A stretch of DNA of 64,000 nt from CAVQNQ01 sp963714205 (lineage in GTDB: Bacteria; Acidobacteriota; Terriglobia; Bryobacterales; Bryobacteraceae), in NCBI GenBank assembly GCA_963714205.1, contig CAVQNQ010000002.1, positions 930,001-994,000 of the forward strand, read 5' to 3'. This document shows, piece by piece, positions 1-10,615 of the stretch (positions are counted from its first letter, which is position 1; every line of letters starts with the position of its first letter). The notes below the pieces were generated by a model. The model searched no databases and was not told the origin of the DNA. It saw only the letters and a program-made list of their open reading frames with translations. The position numbers and the translations under genes are program-made.

Positions 1-66
1 GTGGCCGCGGTGCACCGGGCCGCCGAATTGAACGCCGCCGTGGAATTGACGGCCGGGAGAAGATAG
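1..66 (+). CDS. C-terminal end of an upstream gene, possibly the [2Fe-2S] subunit of a molybdenum hydroxylase
   Basis: The frame is open from base 1 and encodes about 21 residues (VAAVHRAAELN...) before a TAG at 64-66. An AGGAGG ribosome binding site and the start of the molybdopterin subunit follow 9 bases later. In isoquinoline-oxidoreductase-type operons the small 2Fe-2S subunit usually precedes the large one and ends in a helix of this kind, after the last cysteine motif. That motif lies outside the window, so the assignment rests on gene order and is tentative. Confidence 0.4.
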   Translation: MAAVHRAAELNAAVELTAGRR

Positions 67-75
67 GAGGCCACC

Positions 76-2181
76 ATGCTCGAACCGGAACGTCATGAGT
101 TGCGGCAACGGCCCGCCTGTCGTTTGGCCGTGAATCGCCGGCAATTTCTGGAGGCGGTGGGGACCGGTCTTTTGATCGCGGTGGCGCCGGGGACCTCGGA
201 AGCGCAGATGGGCGGCGCCGAGGGGCCGCTGGAGGCCCGCCTGCATATCGGTGAGGATGGCTTCATTACGCTCCTTAGCGGCAAGGTCGAGGAAGGCCAG
301 GGCGCCCTGACGGAGCTCGCCATGGCGGCCGCCGAAGAACTGCGCGTCCCGGTGGAGCGCCTGCGCATGGTTCTGGCCGATACCGATGTGACGCCCAACG
401 ACGGTGTCACGGCCGGCAGCGGGACCACGCCGCGCACGGTGCCCCCGGTGCGCAAGGCCGCCGCGGCGGCCCGCGAGCTGCTGCGGAACGCCGCCGGCCG
501 CCAGTGGGGAGTGGAGGCGGTCCGCCTGGAAGTGCGCGATGGCGCGGTGGTCTCCGGCGGCAAAACGTACGGCTATGCTGACCTGGCGCGCTCGCCCGAG
601 CTGGCTGCGGCTTACAAAGCCGCGCTGCCGCCAGGGACCGCGGTGACGCCGGCCAAAGATTGGCAGCTTCTGGGAAAACCCCGCGCCCGCCTGGATGCCC
701 GCGAGATCGTCACGGGCGCGCATCGTTTTCCGCGCGACGTGGCACGGCCCAACATGCTCTACGGCAAAGTGCTGCGCCCTCCGGCGTACGGCGCCACGCT
801 GGTGAATGCCGATCTTTCGACGGCCCGCAAGATCCCGGGAGTGACGACGGTTCGCGATGGCGCTTTCGTCGGCTGCGCGGCGCCCACCAGTTTCGCCGCG
901 CGCAAGGCTCTGGAGGCCATCGCGGCTGGCGCGCAATGGAACGCCACGCCGCAGCCTTCCAGCCAGAGCCTCTTCGAATATCTCAAGCAGCACGCCAAAC
1001 CGGGGCGCCAACAGCCCCAGGCGCGCGGATCGGTCGAGAGCGCCCTGGGCGGCGCGCAGCGCAGGCTGAAGGCCACCTACCAGGTGGCCTACGCGCAGCA
1101 CGCCCCGCTTGAACCGCGCTCGGCCGTGGCCGAGTGGCGGGATGGCCGCCTGACGGTGTGGACCGGAACCAGCAATGCGCCCGGCGCCCGCCAGCAGCTT
1201 GCCGAAGCCCTGCGCGTGCCGCCCGAACGCGTGCGCATTATCGTGCCGCATTTCGGCGGCGGCTTCGGGGGCAAGCATACGGCCGAAGCGGCCCTCGAAG
1301 CCGCCCTCCTGGCGCGGGAAGCCGGACAGCCCGTGGCCGTGCAGTGGACCCGCGAAGAGGAGTTTATGTGGGCCTACTTCCGCCCGGCGGCGCTGATCGA
1401 GGTGGAGGCCGGGCTGGACGCCGCGGGCTCCATCGCCGCCTGGGATTTCACCAATTACAATTCGGGCGGGTCGGCCCTCGATACGCCCTACCGGATCCCC
1501 AACACGCGCGCCCGGTTTCTCGAATCCGATTCGCCGCTTCGGCAGAGCTCCTACCGCTGCCTGGCGGCGACGGCCAACAACTTCGCGCGCGAATCCTTTA
1601 CCGACGAGCTGGCCGCGGCCGCGGGCAGCGACCCGCTGGAGTTCCGCCTCGCGCACCTCGATAACGAGCGCATCCGCAACGTGCTCACCGCCGCCGCCGA
1701 GCGCTTCGGATGGGCCGCGCGCCGCAAGCAGCGGCGGCCCGGAGTGGGCGTCGGCCTGGCGTGCGGAACCGAGAAGAACTCGGTGGTGGCGGCCTGCTGC
1801 GCAGTGGAAATCGACAAAGAAACCGGCGCGCCGAAACCGCTCGAGGTGGTTCAGGCATTCGAGTGCGGGGCCATTCTGAATCCCCTCGGCCTGCGCTGCC
1901 AGGTGGAAGGCGCCATGACCATGGGACTCGGCCCGGCATTGCGCGAAGAGGTGCTCTTCCAGGATGGCAAGCTGGCCAACGGCCAGTTTTCGGCTTATCG
2001 CGTGCCGCGTTTCCGCGACTTGCCCAAAGCCGAAATCATTCTACTGGACCGCAAGGACCTCGAACCGGCGGGCGCGGGAGAGACGCCCATCATCGCCATC
2101 GCGCCGGCCATCGGCAACGCGGTTTTCGACGCCACCGGCAAGCGCTTGCGCTCCATGCCCATGCGCGTGCCGAAAGCCTAG
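76..2181 (+). CDS. Xanthine dehydrogenase family, molybdopterin-binding subunit (IorB/aldehyde-oxidase type)
   Basis: A 701-residue catalytic subunit of a molybdenum hydroxylase, probably oxidising an aldehyde or N-heterocycle with water as oxygen donor and passing electrons to a 2Fe-2S partner. The N-terminus carries a twin-arginine signal (NRRQFLEAVG then a hydrophobic stretch, residues ~21-45), so the enzyme is predicted to be exported folded with its cofactor. An aldehyde-oxidase a/b hammerhead-like segment follows at ~220-290. The molybdopterin-binding glycine motif GGGFGGKHT lies near residue 400, and GAGETP near the C-terminus is the segment around the expected active-site glutamate. 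The ATG is preceded by AGGAGGCCACC. It converges on the hydrolase gene at 2190 with only 8 bases between. The substrate cannot be told from sequence. Confidence 0.9.
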   Translation: MLEPERHELRQRPACRLAVNRRQFLEAVGTGLLIAVAPGTSEAQMGGAEGPLEARLHIGEDGFITLLSGKVEEGQGALTELAMAAAEELRVPVERLRMVLADTDVTPNDGVTAGSGTTPRTVPPVRKAAAAARELLRNAAGRQWGVEAVRLEVRDGAVVSGGKTYGYADLARSPELAAAYKAALPPGTAVTPAKDWQLLGKPRARLDAREIVTGAHRFPRDVARPNMLYGKVLRPPAYGATLVNADLSTARKIPGVTTVRDGAFVGCAAPTSFAARKALEAIAAGAQWNATPQPSSQSLFEYLKQHAKPGRQQPQARGSVESALGGAQRRLKATYQVAYAQHAPLEPRSAVAEWRDGRLTVWTGTSNAPGARQQLAEALRVPPERVRIIVPHFGGGFGGKHTAEAALEAALLAREAGQPVAVQWTREEEFMWAYFRPAALIEVEAGLDAAGSIAAWDFTNYNSGGSALDTPYRIPNTRARFLESDSPLRQSSYRCLAATANNFARESFTDELAAAAGSDPLEFRLAHLDNERIRNVLTAAAERFGWAARRKQRRPGVGVGLACGTEKNSVVAACCAVEIDKETGAPKPLEVVQAFECGAILNPLGLRCQVEGAMTMGLGPALREEVLFQDGKLANGQFSAYRVPRFRDLPKAEIILLDRKDLEPAGAGETPIIAIAPAIGNAVFDATGKRLRSMPMRVPKA

Positions 2182-2189
2182 AGACGCCC

Positions 2190-3890
2190 TTAATAGGTCG
2201 CCAGCGTGACGCGCAGCACCACGGGTTCTTCGCCAAATTTGAGGCCATAGTCCGTGGCATCTCCGTTCTGGCTGCGAATGAGCTTGAAAACGCCGTTCTC
2301 GTAAACTCCCTGTTCGACGCGCAGGAACTGCCGGTGCTGCCATTTGCCGTCAATCAGAGCGGAGGGAATCTGTCCGGTTCCCTCTACGATATGCTGCGAC
2401 GCGCGTTGCTGCCCCGTGCCGGCCGGAAAGAAATCGACCGTGCAAAAGTATCCGGCCACCAGAAACTGGTTGTCGCCGAGTTGGGCGACCAGAACGCGCC
2501 CCTGCGACCTCGGATTGGCCGCGGCAGGACCATATTGGCCCGATCCCCACGTCACCGCCGCGTTCCAGTTTCCGAACGGCAGCCTCTGCCGGGGGTCGCC
2601 CTGGTCGGAGCCCTTGAAGTGCAGCGGCTCAGCCGCGGCCTTGAGCTTCCCTTCGAAACTGAGGCGGGCGATCTCCCGCTGCATGGGACCGACCATTACG
2701 AAATTTCTCGCCAGGTAAGGCACGGGTTCCGTCGAGGATTCCGAGTCCCCTATGGCCCCCAGCCCGACTATCGTGAAGAAATACCGCGTAAAGTCGCCGG
2801 TTGCCGGGTCGCACATGTAACAACCGCTCTCCGGCAGAAACAGGGGATTGTCATTGCGGCGATAGAGTTCCAGAACCTTCACGTATGCGGCGGGGTCGCC
2901 CTGATAATCGTCGGGCGCGAGAATATCGATGGCCGGCGCCGCGGCTTTCCAGATGGGGATCACATTGTCGGTGGGACCGCCGCTCTCGTAGGCGGCGGGA
3001 GATCCCGGCTCGCCCGGAGCGCCAGGATTGAAAGGGTTGCGCAAAGCTGCGTTGGCGTCCATGGGCAGCGGATAAACCGCCTTTCCCGCGGCCGCGACTT
3101 GTCCCACATATCTCGCTGTCGCCCAGGCGTTGAAGTATTCGTCCGCATCGGGACCGAAGGCCTGCTGCCAGTTCGGAGACGCAGAACCAGCTTTCACATT
3201 CATAGCTTTGAGGATCTCGGGGGGCACCGGAGCCTCGAAGACCTTCTGCGCCGCCGGAGAGAAATCGCGGACGCTGTTCCAGTTGCCGGTTTCATTCTCC
3301 ACCTGAACCATGAGTACGGTGCGCTGCGGGTCGGCTTCCTTCAGGTGTCCCATGACCGCCGCGAAGGCCTTCTTGTCCGCTTCGAGCGAGGCGGTGGCGA
3401 ACGGCGAAGGCGAGTCTACTGCCTGTCCGTTCCTATCGACCGCATGGAAATAGCGGGCCGGGTCCAACAACATCCATTCGGGCATGTAGTGCTGGCTGCC
3501 GTTCTTCCACGTGGCGAACCAGAGCAGTACCAGACGAACATTGTGCTGGCGAGCTTCGGCCAGCAGGCTGTCGATCGACGAAAAGTCGAACTGCCCGGGC
3601 TGCTTTTCGATCAGATCCCAGTAGATCGGTATTTCGATCGTGTTGGCATGCAGGTATTCCATGGCAGTCCATTCTTTTGCATGCGCAGGCCAGGTGGTCT
3701 CCAGGCCCAAGTCCTGGTCCTCTATGCCCAATATCAGGAATGGAGCATCGTCCACGAACAGAGCGAAGCGTCCGTCCTTTTGCACCAGGCGGGGAATCGC
3801 ATGCTCCGTGACCTGGGCATCGAGCGTACTGATGACGAGTGTAGCCGCAATAGCGGCCAGAAGGGGGGAAGTCACTTTCATTTTTTGCAC
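2190..3890 (-). CDS. Secreted GH35-like beta-galactosidase family protein (DUF5597 type)
   Basis: A 566-residue protein with a cleavable Sec signal (KVTSPLLAAIAATLVISTLDAQ). The TIM-barrel pattern of GH35-like hydrolases is visible: the early strand NTIEIPIYWDLIEKQPGQFDF, the likely acid/base glutamate in VQVENETGNW (~residue 198) and the likely nucleophile in FLPESGCYM (~residue 355). A C-terminal beta region (NQFLVAGYFCTVDF) matches DUF5597 proteins. It would cleave terminal beta-galactosides outside the cytoplasm. Two start codons (MQKM) lie three residues apart. The gene is 33 bases downstream of galT on the same strand, consistent with shared galactose metabolism. Confidence 0.85.
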   Translation of the reverse strand: MQKMKVTSPLLAAIAATLVISTLDAQVTEHAIPRLVQKDGRFALFVDDAPFLILGIEDQDLGLETTWPAHAKEWTAMEYLHANTIEIPIYWDLIEKQPGQFDFSSIDSLLAEARQHNVRLVLLWFATWKNGSQHYMPEWMLLDPARYFHAVDRNGQAVDSPSPFATASLEADKKAFAAVMGHLKEADPQRTVLMVQVENETGNWNSVRDFSPAAQKVFEAPVPPEILKAMNVKAGSASPNWQQAFGPDADEYFNAWATARYVGQVAAAGKAVYPLPMDANAALRNPFNPGAPGEPGSPAAYESGGPTDNVIPIWKAAAPAIDILAPDDYQGDPAAYVKVLELYRRNDNPLFLPESGCYMCDPATGDFTRYFFTIVGLGAIGDSESSTEPVPYLARNFVMVGPMQREIARLSFEGKLKAAAEPLHFKGSDQGDPRQRLPFGNWNAAVTWGSGQYGPAAANPRSQGRVLVAQLGDNQFLVAGYFCTVDFFPAGTGQQRASQHIVEGTGQIPSALIDGKWQHRQFLRVEQGVYENGVFKLIRSQNGDATDYGLKFGEEPVVLRVTLATY

Positions 3891-3923
3891 TCCTGCGTCT
3901 TCGAGATTGCCGCGCGTTCTATT

Positions 3924-4940
3924 TTACACGTTGCGCAGGCGCTCGGCCGCCGTCTCGGCCGTGATGTCGCGCTGCGGCATCGCCAGCATTTCGTAGCCGA
4001 CCAGAAATTTGCGCACGGTCGCCGAACGCAGCAGGGGTGGGTAGAAGTGCAGGTGGAGATGCCATTCGTCGTGCACCGCGCCATCGGTGGGACGCTGATG
4101 GAAGCCCATCGAATACGGGAATGAGACGCCGAACAGCCGGTCGTAGCGGGCGGTGACGCGCTTGAGGATGTCCGCCAACCCATCGCGTTCCCGCCCAGTA
4201 AGCGCATCGACTGCGCCGGCGTGGCGCCGCGCCGCGATCATGACCTCGAACGGCCACACCGCCCAGAACGGCACCACCGCCAGGAACCCATCGTTCTCTT
4301 CCACCTTGCGGTCGGGCATCGCCGATTCGATGCGCGCGTATTCGCACAGCAGGCACGAGCGGTGCTCGCGGCGCCACGCCAGTTGGGCGGCCTGTTCCTT
4401 GACGATCTCGTTCGGCAGGCTGTGATTGGACCAGATCTGGCAGTGCGGGTGGGGATTGCTGGCTCCCATCATGGCGCCGCGGTTCTCGAAGATCTGCACG
4501 TAATTGATGAAGGGCTTCGCGCCGAGGCTGGCGTACTGCTCGGCCCAGGCGTCCACCACCACCCTCAACGCGGCCGGCTCCATCTTGGCGATGGTCAGGT
4601 TGTGTTTCGGGGAGAAGCACACCACGCGGCAGATGCCGGGCTCGGCTTCGGCCACCAGCAGGCCATCCTCGGCGAAAGCGCCGATAGGCGTATCCGGTTT
4701 GAGAGCCGCGAAATCGTTATCGAAAACGAACGTCGAGGTGTACGATGGATTGCGCACGCCGCCCGCGCGCGCATTGCCGGGGCAGAGATAACATTGCGGA
4801 TCGTACTCCGGCTGCGCCGCCGGCGCCGTCTTCTCCACCTGCCCCAGCCAGGGCCGGTCGGTGCGGTGCGGCGAGACCAGCACCCATTCGCCGGTCAGAG
4901 GATTGAAGCGCCGGTGCGGGTCCTGCTTCCAGCTGATCAT
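3924..4940 (-). CDS. galT: Galactose-1-phosphate uridylyltransferase
   Basis: A 338-residue HIT-superfamily enzyme exchanging UDP between UDP-glucose and galactose-1-phosphate in the Leloir pathway. Visible family features are the N-terminal RFNPLTGEWVLVSPHRTDRP, the zinc-type CYLCPGN, the active-site NPHPHCQIW (HPHxQ motif, Cys replacing the usual Gly) and the C-terminal metal/substrate histidines in WHLHLHFYPP. The length is normal for the bacterial enzyme. It sits 20 bases downstream of the FHA gene and 33 bases upstream of the GH35-like hydrolase, so it may be read as the tail of the kinase/cell-wall block or from a local promoter. Confidence 0.93.
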   Translation of the reverse strand: MISWKQDPHRRFNPLTGEWVLVSPHRTDRPWLGQVEKTAPAAQPEYDPQCYLCPGNARAGGVRNPSYTSTFVFDNDFAALKPDTPIGAFAEDGLLVAEAEPGICRVVCFSPKHNLTIAKMEPAALRVVVDAWAEQYASLGAKPFINYVQIFENRGAMMGASNPHPHCQIWSNHSLPNEIVKEQAAQLAWRREHRSCLLCEYARIESAMPDRKVEENDGFLAVVPFWAVWPFEVMIAARRHAGAVDALTGRERDGLADILKRVTARYDRLFGVSFPYSMGFHQRPTDGAVHDEWHLHLHFYPPLLRSATVRKFLVGYEMLAMPQRDITAETAAERLRNV

Positions 4941-4960
4941 TCCATTTCATGGTAGCGGAC

Positions 4961-5758
4961 TCATTGCGCCTCGAAGATCACTACCGCGCGGCCGAAGTGT
5001 ATCTCGTCTCCCGGTTCCAGCCTGGTTCCGCGGCTGTCGCGGTGCACCTCCCGGCTCAAGCCGTCGCGCACGATCCAGATGCCGCACTCTCCCGAACGCG
5101 GACCGCGTGCATACCAGCGATCGTTGAAGAGCCGGTATTCGCCGGCGGCCTTGTCGAAGAGGATGTGGCCATGCTCGCGGGAGACGGAGCGGTTGATCTC
5201 AGTGTCCTCCGCGAATGCCAGGTCGTTGCGGCGCGAGAGTCCGTGCTCGCGATAGACATCCACGGTGCGGCCGATATTGATGCGCGGCTTGGCAAGCGGC
5301 AGTTCCGTCACATTGGCGGCGCCCTCGCGCACCACCAGCCGTGCGGCCGGACGCGCCTCGCTTCCCGCGGGCGTCTGCGAACCCACCTCCACCACCAGCC
5401 ACGGTTCATCGCGCTGCGGCAGTCCCACGCTGGCGTTCACTTCCACGCGCAGATTTTCGGGGAAGCGGCAGCCGGCGTCGCTCAGGGCGCGGCGGACCTC
5501 CTGCTCCAGGTACTGGCGGAAAAAGCGGCCCGTGAAAACGGGATAACGGCTCTCCTCGACCCCCCGCAGCTCCACGCGAACCTGATCGTAGGGGAAAACC
5601 TTGCGCCCCGCCGCGCGATAGCTCTTCTCGCGCACGTGGTCCAGCATGGCCAGGCGGATTTCGGCCAGCTCGGGAGGCTCTTCCGGATTGGGCGCGGTGG
5701 CCAGCGGCCGCTCGAGCAGCGTCCGTCCCCATTTCTCGAGAAAATCCCCCACGTTCAC
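4961..5758 (-). CDS. FHA-domain protein (second of the cluster)
   Basis: A 265-residue protein. The first ~100 residues (FLEKWGRTLLERPL..., with a long amphipathic region) resemble the DUF3662-like N-terminus of actinobacterial FhaA, a weak assignment. The C-terminal ~100 residues form a forkhead-associated phosphothreonine-binding fold with INIGRTVDV, NRSVSREHGHI and EIHFGRAVVIF. A GTG at 5758 is preferred because GGGAGG lies five bases upstream, inside the stop of the FtsW-PBP gene. A GTG at 5764 overlapping that stop is an alternative. In this context it likely reads phosphothreonines made by the adjacent kinase and links them to cell-wall synthesis. Confidence 0.8.
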   Translation of the reverse strand: MNVGDFLEKWGRTLLERPLATAPNPEEPPELAEIRLAMLDHVREKSYRAAGRKVFPYDQVRVELRGVEESRYPVFTGRFFRQYLEQEVRRALSDAGCRFPENLRVEVNASVGLPQRDEPWLVVEVGSQTPAGSEARPAARLVVREGAANVTELPLAKPRINIGRTVDVYREHGLSRRNDLAFAEDTEINRSVSREHGHILFDKAAGEYRLFNDRWYARGPRSGECGIWIVRDGLSREVHRDSRGTRLEPGDEIHFGRAVVIFEAQ

Positions 5759-5760
5759 GC

Positions 5761-8700
5761 TCACCTCCCGATCAATCCCAGGCCGGCGGCCGCTTCCATC
5801 ACCTCGCGGGCGATGGGCGCGGCCATGCGCGCGCCGTACCCGCCATGTTCCACCACGACCGCGCAGGCCAGCCGCGTCCCAGTGCCATCGTAGGGCGCAA
5901 ACGCCGCGAACCAGGAGTGCGGCTGTCCCTGATCGAGCTGCGCCGTGCCGGTCTTGCCCGCCATGCTTAGGGGCGTTCCGGCCATGGCCTGGCGCGCGGT
6001 TCCCTCCGTCACCACGCGGCGCATGGCCCCGGCCAAAAACGCAGCCCCCGCCGAATCGAGCACATCGATAGACGCCGCCGCCTGATCCTCGGTCCAGCGG
6101 CCCTTCGGCATGCGCCCGCCAGCCGCTATGGTGGCGGCTACGCGCGCCATCTGGAACGGCGAAATCAGCACCGGCCCCTGACCGTACGCCGCGAACGGCA
6201 GCGCCTTGCGAAGTTCCGCCATATCGCCGGTCGAGATGCCCATCAGCGCGGCAGTCTCGGCCAGCGCCTTCGACCCCACGTCGTGCACTCCCAATTGCGC
6301 GAAGTAAGCGTTGCACGAAACGGCGATGGCCCGCTGCATGTCCAGCGTTCCGTGGGCGTGGTCGCCGATATCGTCTTTGATGGGGCGGTTCCATCCCGCG
6401 ATCGTGTTGCCCGCGCGCCCATCCGGCAGCCTGCGGCAGAGATACGTGCGATGCTCCAGTTCCGGGTTGAGGCGCAGCGCGGCGATGGCGGTGACCAGCT
6501 TGAAAGTCGATCCCGGTGGATACAGGCCGTAGCGGGCGCGGTCGAGCAGTTCATCCGGCGTGGGCGCGGCGGAGCGCTGGCCCGGCGGCTCGGGAGCGGG
6601 CGCATTCACCATCGCCAGAACATCCCCGTTCGCGGCATCCATCACCACCAGCGCTCCTTTGCTTCCCGCCAGGCGGCGATCGAGGATCTCGCGGGCCCCG
6701 AGCTGCAGCCGCATATCCAGCGTGAGATGCACGTTGCGCTCGCGCGCCAGGAGCCGCGCGATATCGGGGTTGCCGGGTTGATGCCGGTACCGCACCAGCG
6801 AAACCAGCTCCGAAAACTCGTAGCCCTGTAGCTTCCGGTTCGAATCGTGCTCCACCAGCGACGCGTTCGAGGCGTGGAAGTTCTCGCCCGTGCGCAGGTC
6901 GCCCACCACTTGCGCGGTCGCCGCGCCGAAGGGATAGTGGCGCGTTTCGAAGCGCGAGCAGGCCTGCTCGAGCGAGATCCCCAGCGCTTCATAGTCGGAG
7001 CGGTGGCGTTCCAGCTCGTTCCAATCGCTGGTGGCCACGGGGATGCCGTTGCGGTCGTAGATATTTCCGCGCGGAATCTCGCGCGCCAGCGAGTTCAGGC
7101 GCGGGTTGTGCTGCGGGCGTTTGACGCCATCCTCTTCGATGGTGTGCGCGTCGCGCGCCAGGTAGCTGCGATCGGCGAGCACCTGGTAACGCGCCGCCAC
7201 GGCCACCAGAGCGAGGCCCGCGCAGGCCAGCACGGCCTCGAGCGGCCGGAGCGAACGGCGCAGCACGTCCGCGCGCAGCACGCCCGGGTCGCCTCTATCC
7301 GCCGAGATCGAAAGCAGCACCGCGAAAATCAGGAAATTGGCGAGCATGGCGGTGTTGCCCGAGCTGAGGAACGGCGAGACCACCCCGGAAAGCGGTAGCG
7401 CGCCCAGCACGCCCGAGCTGATCAGCAGCATCTCGAAGGCCATCAGGCTGGCCAGGCCGAGCGCCAGAAAATAGCCGAAATGCGTCCCCGCGCGCGTCGC
7501 GATGCGGAAAGCGCGCCACGTGAGAAACCCGAACAGCAGGAATACCGCCGCGACGCCCGCGAAGCCCCACTCCTCGCCGATGGCGGGCAGCACCAGGTCC
7601 GTATTGCCGGCCGGAATCAGATCCGGATCGCCCCAGCCCGGCCCGGAACCCGCGGGACCGCCGGTCGAGAAGGCCCACAGCGCGTGCGCCAGTTGATCGC
7701 CGCCGCGCACGTCGTTATCCCAAGGGGCCAGCCACATATCGATGCGCTCCACCACCGTGTGCGGCTGCCCCAGCCGGTATCCCACCGCGACCGAGACCAC
7801 CATCAGAGCCAGCCCCGCCAGCGCCAGGCCGGGACGCCCGCGGGCCACCGCGAACATGGCCAGGAACACGAAGAAGGTGACCAGCGCCGGGCCCAGGTCC
7901 TTGAGCAGCGAAGAACAGCGCCAGCGCGGCGCCGACGCGCACGAGCACCGGGACCACGTGCTCCAGCCGCGGCAGGCCGACGCGCCGGAACAATCCCGGC
8001 AAAATGCGTTTTTCGCGCAGATCGCGCAGGCGCTCCCAGTTGCGCGTGAAGTATCCGGCCAGGAAGAGCACCAGCAGGATCTTGATCAGCTCGACCGGCT
8101 GGAACGGCCCCAGGTTCACCTTGGCGTCGTTGCCGGTGGGTCCCCGGCCGAAGAGCATCAGCAGGCGAACAGGCCCAGCGCGGCGGCCAGCGGCGTGTAG
8201 CACCAGTCCGAGAGCCGCCGGTAATCGAAGACGCGCAGAGCCGGCAGCACCAGCAGCAGGCAGCCCAGAAACACGCCCACTGAAAACTTGCTGGAATTCC
8301 AGCGTGTCGCGCAGTGGATCGCGCATGCCGGCCATCAGGAGGAAGCCCGATGCCCGTGAGCAGGTGCAGCGCCGGCAGCAGCGCGCGGTCGCCGCGGAAG
8401 CGGGTCCAGCGCCATACCAGCGCCACCAGATAGAAACCGGCAAAATAGACCAGCGACCAGCGCACGAACTCGGCCCGGAATTCCGCCTCTGTACGCACGG
8501 AAGCGAGCGGCTTCACCTGAGCCAGGGGAAGCGTCCGGTGGCCGCGTGGCGCGTCAGGAAAGACGCGCAGCCGCGCGAGCGCCCCCACGTTATGCAAAGG
8601 CCGTGAGCGCATCAGGAAATCGAAGGTCTCTTGCGCTACGGCTGCGCGTTCCGCGCGGTCCGGCAGGAACTCGAAGAGCGGCTGCAACTGGCTGGGGTCC

Positions 8701-8897
8701 GACACTGCGTTCAGGTCGATCGGCGCCGGCCCGCGCAGCCGCTCGATTTTGGCCGCATAGACCAGCGCCATCCCGGCGGCGATCAGCAACGAGGCGCCCC
8801 CCAGCCACGCGATCGCGGAACGCGGCGCCGGCGATTTCCCGGGCCGCGCCACCGCGGCGCCGGCGCCCGGAGCGCTCCAGCTTCGGGTTACCGCCAT
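5761..8897 (-). CDS. Fused FtsW/RodA glycosyltransferase and penicillin-binding transpeptidase (four frameshifts as sequenced)
   Basis: Read through four single-base indels this is one protein of ~1044 residues. It has an N-terminal membrane anchor and ~100-residue extracytoplasmic segment, a SEDS polytopic region (GNDAKVNLGPFQPVELIKI, WGFAGVAAVFLLFG, then LPLSGVVSPFLSSGN), a linker (REIPRGNIYDRNG) and a class B PBP transpeptidase. The catalytic motifs STFK (~S796), SCN (~860) and KTGTAQ (~981) are intact. It would polymerise glycan and crosslink peptide in one chain, jobs normally split between RodA/FtsW and PBP2/PBP3. The indels lie near 7910, 8166, 8283-8286 and 8346-8348. Net +2 bases restores an exact codon count, which favours sequence error over decay. 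It starts at ATG 8897, overlapping the kinase stop by 10 bases. Confidence 0.85.
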
Positions 8898-10614
8898 CGC
8901 CGCGACCTCCGGGCTCTGGCGCGCGCCGCGGCGGCTTGCAAGTGGTCGAGACCCGCGAGATGCTCGTCCACCAGGTCGAAGCCCCGTATCTGCTCGTAGA
9001 GGCCGCGCGCCGTCTGGGCGTCCTGCCAGGCCACCTCCGGCGATTCGCCCGCTCCCAGTTCGGCTCGAATGCGATACGCGTCGGCCTCCTGCTCGATCTC
9101 GCGGCGGCCCATCGCGGCGCCCTGCAATTGCGCGGCGGCGAACTCGGCCATGGCCTTCTCCACGTTGGGCAGCGAGTAGACATAGAGGCGGGCCAGGGCC
9201 AGGTGCGGAGCGGGATCCTGCCCCAGCTCGCGCGCGGCGATCTCGAACTGCTCGCGCGCCTGGTGCCGCAGCCGGGTGGCGCCGGGGTCGTCGTAGGATT
9301 CGCCGTTCAGGCGCTCCAGGCTGGCGTACCCGCGGCACAGGGCCAGCTTTCCGGGCAGGGCGGCATCGCGAGCGCCCAGTTCCTCGGCGCGCTCCAGGCA
9401 TACTTCGGCCTTATGCCAATCGAAATCGTGCAGCGAGGAATCGGCGCTGGTGCGAAACGTCTCCAGAATGCGATCCGCCGCGGCGATGTAGAGATCCGGC
9501 GTTTCGATCGTGACCGGCGTCGCGCTTTTGGCGATCACCACGGCCGGAGCGGAAGGCTTCGAGGGCCGCGCCACCAGGGCTTCGTACGCCAGGGAGCCGC
9601 CGATCCAGAGGGCCATGCCGGCGCCAAACCACGCCACCGGGCGGCTCGCCCGAGCCATGGCCCGCAATACCGCCAACTGGCGCCGCGCCCGCCGCGCCGT
9701 GCGGGTGGCCTTGCGCAGATACTCGCGCGCCGCTTCCATGGTGGCAGTAGGAGACCAGCGGCGGCGCCGCTCGGTTTCGGCCACCGTGGGGCGCCGCTCG
9801 AGAAAGGCCCTCAGATCGCTTTCGAAATCGCGCGCCGAGCGGTAGCGCTGCGCGGGATCGGGCGCCAGGGCCTTGGCTACGATGGCGCCCAGCCCGCACG
9901 GGCAGCCCGGCGGAAGCGCCCGCGGAGGCCGCCGCGAGCGGATCAGGCGCTCCAGCCGCGTCGTGTTCTCGGCCTGGAAAGGCGGCGCGCCCGCCAGCAT
10001 CTCGTAGAGCGTGGCGCCCACCGCCCAGATATCCGATTGCGAATCCACTTCCGAGCGTGCCAGCCGCTCCGGCGAGCAGTAGCCCGGGCTGCCGAATGTG
10101 ATGCACGGTGGCATCGCAATCGGTCCGCAGCGTCTTGGCGATGCCGAAATCGAGCAGCCGCACCGTGTCGTTCCAGCCGAGATGGATGTTCGAAGGCTTG
10201 ATGTCGCCGTGCACCACGGCCGAGTGCCAGGCGTGGAACTTGGCGAGCTGCTCGCAGATTTCCAGCGCCACGGCGGCCGCGCGCTGCGGTTCCACGGTTT
10301 GCTCCGAACGCAGCACTTCGGCCAGGTTGCGCCCTTCCACGAACTCCATGGCCACGAAGAAGTAGCCCTCCATCTCGCCGAAATCGTAGATCTCCACCAC
10401 GCGCGGGTCTATCCCGCGCAGTTGCTTCTGAATGGCCGCGCCGCGGCGCTCCGCCTCCATCGATGAGCTGCGTGGTGCGATCGGGCGCCGGCTGGATCAG
10501 TTTGAGCGCGACCTTGCGGTTCTCCGCCGTGTCGATGGCCAGATACACGTCCGTCATGCTCTTGCCGAGCCGGCGGACAATTTCATATCGCCCGATGCGC
10601 ACCGGAGCGTCCAC
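8888..10614 (-). CDS. Membrane-anchored Ser/Thr protein kinase (PknB-like, two frameshifts as sequenced)
   Basis: About 574 residues after removing one extra base near 10460 and one near 10098-10105. Kinase landmarks are a loose glycine loop (RIGRYEIVRRLGKSMTDVY), the ATP lysine in VALKLI, the catalytic loop VVHGDIKPSN, the metal-binding LLDFGIAKT and GSPGYCSPER. The loop reads HGD instead of HRD, making this a non-RD kinase. After the kinase domain comes one membrane span (PVAWFGAGMALWIGGSLAYE) and a ~230-residue helical TPR-like exterior region in place of PASTA repeats. The GTG at 10614 follows GAGGGGGATGAT and sits one base past the phosphatase stop. Cluster context implies phosphorylation of the FHA or cell-wall proteins beside it. 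Confidence 0.87.
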
Positions 10615-10615
10615 A

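Noticed and set aside
1710..4124. 804-codon plus-strand frame
   Set aside because: It runs antisense through the GH35-like gene and out of frame through the oxidoreductase gene; it is a shadow of high-GC codon bias.
7803..9401. 532-codon minus-strand frame as one protein
   Set aside because: Only its middle (about 8350-8897) is the true N-terminal frame of the FtsW-PBP gene; the upstream part is antiphase to the kinase and the downstream part follows a frameshift.
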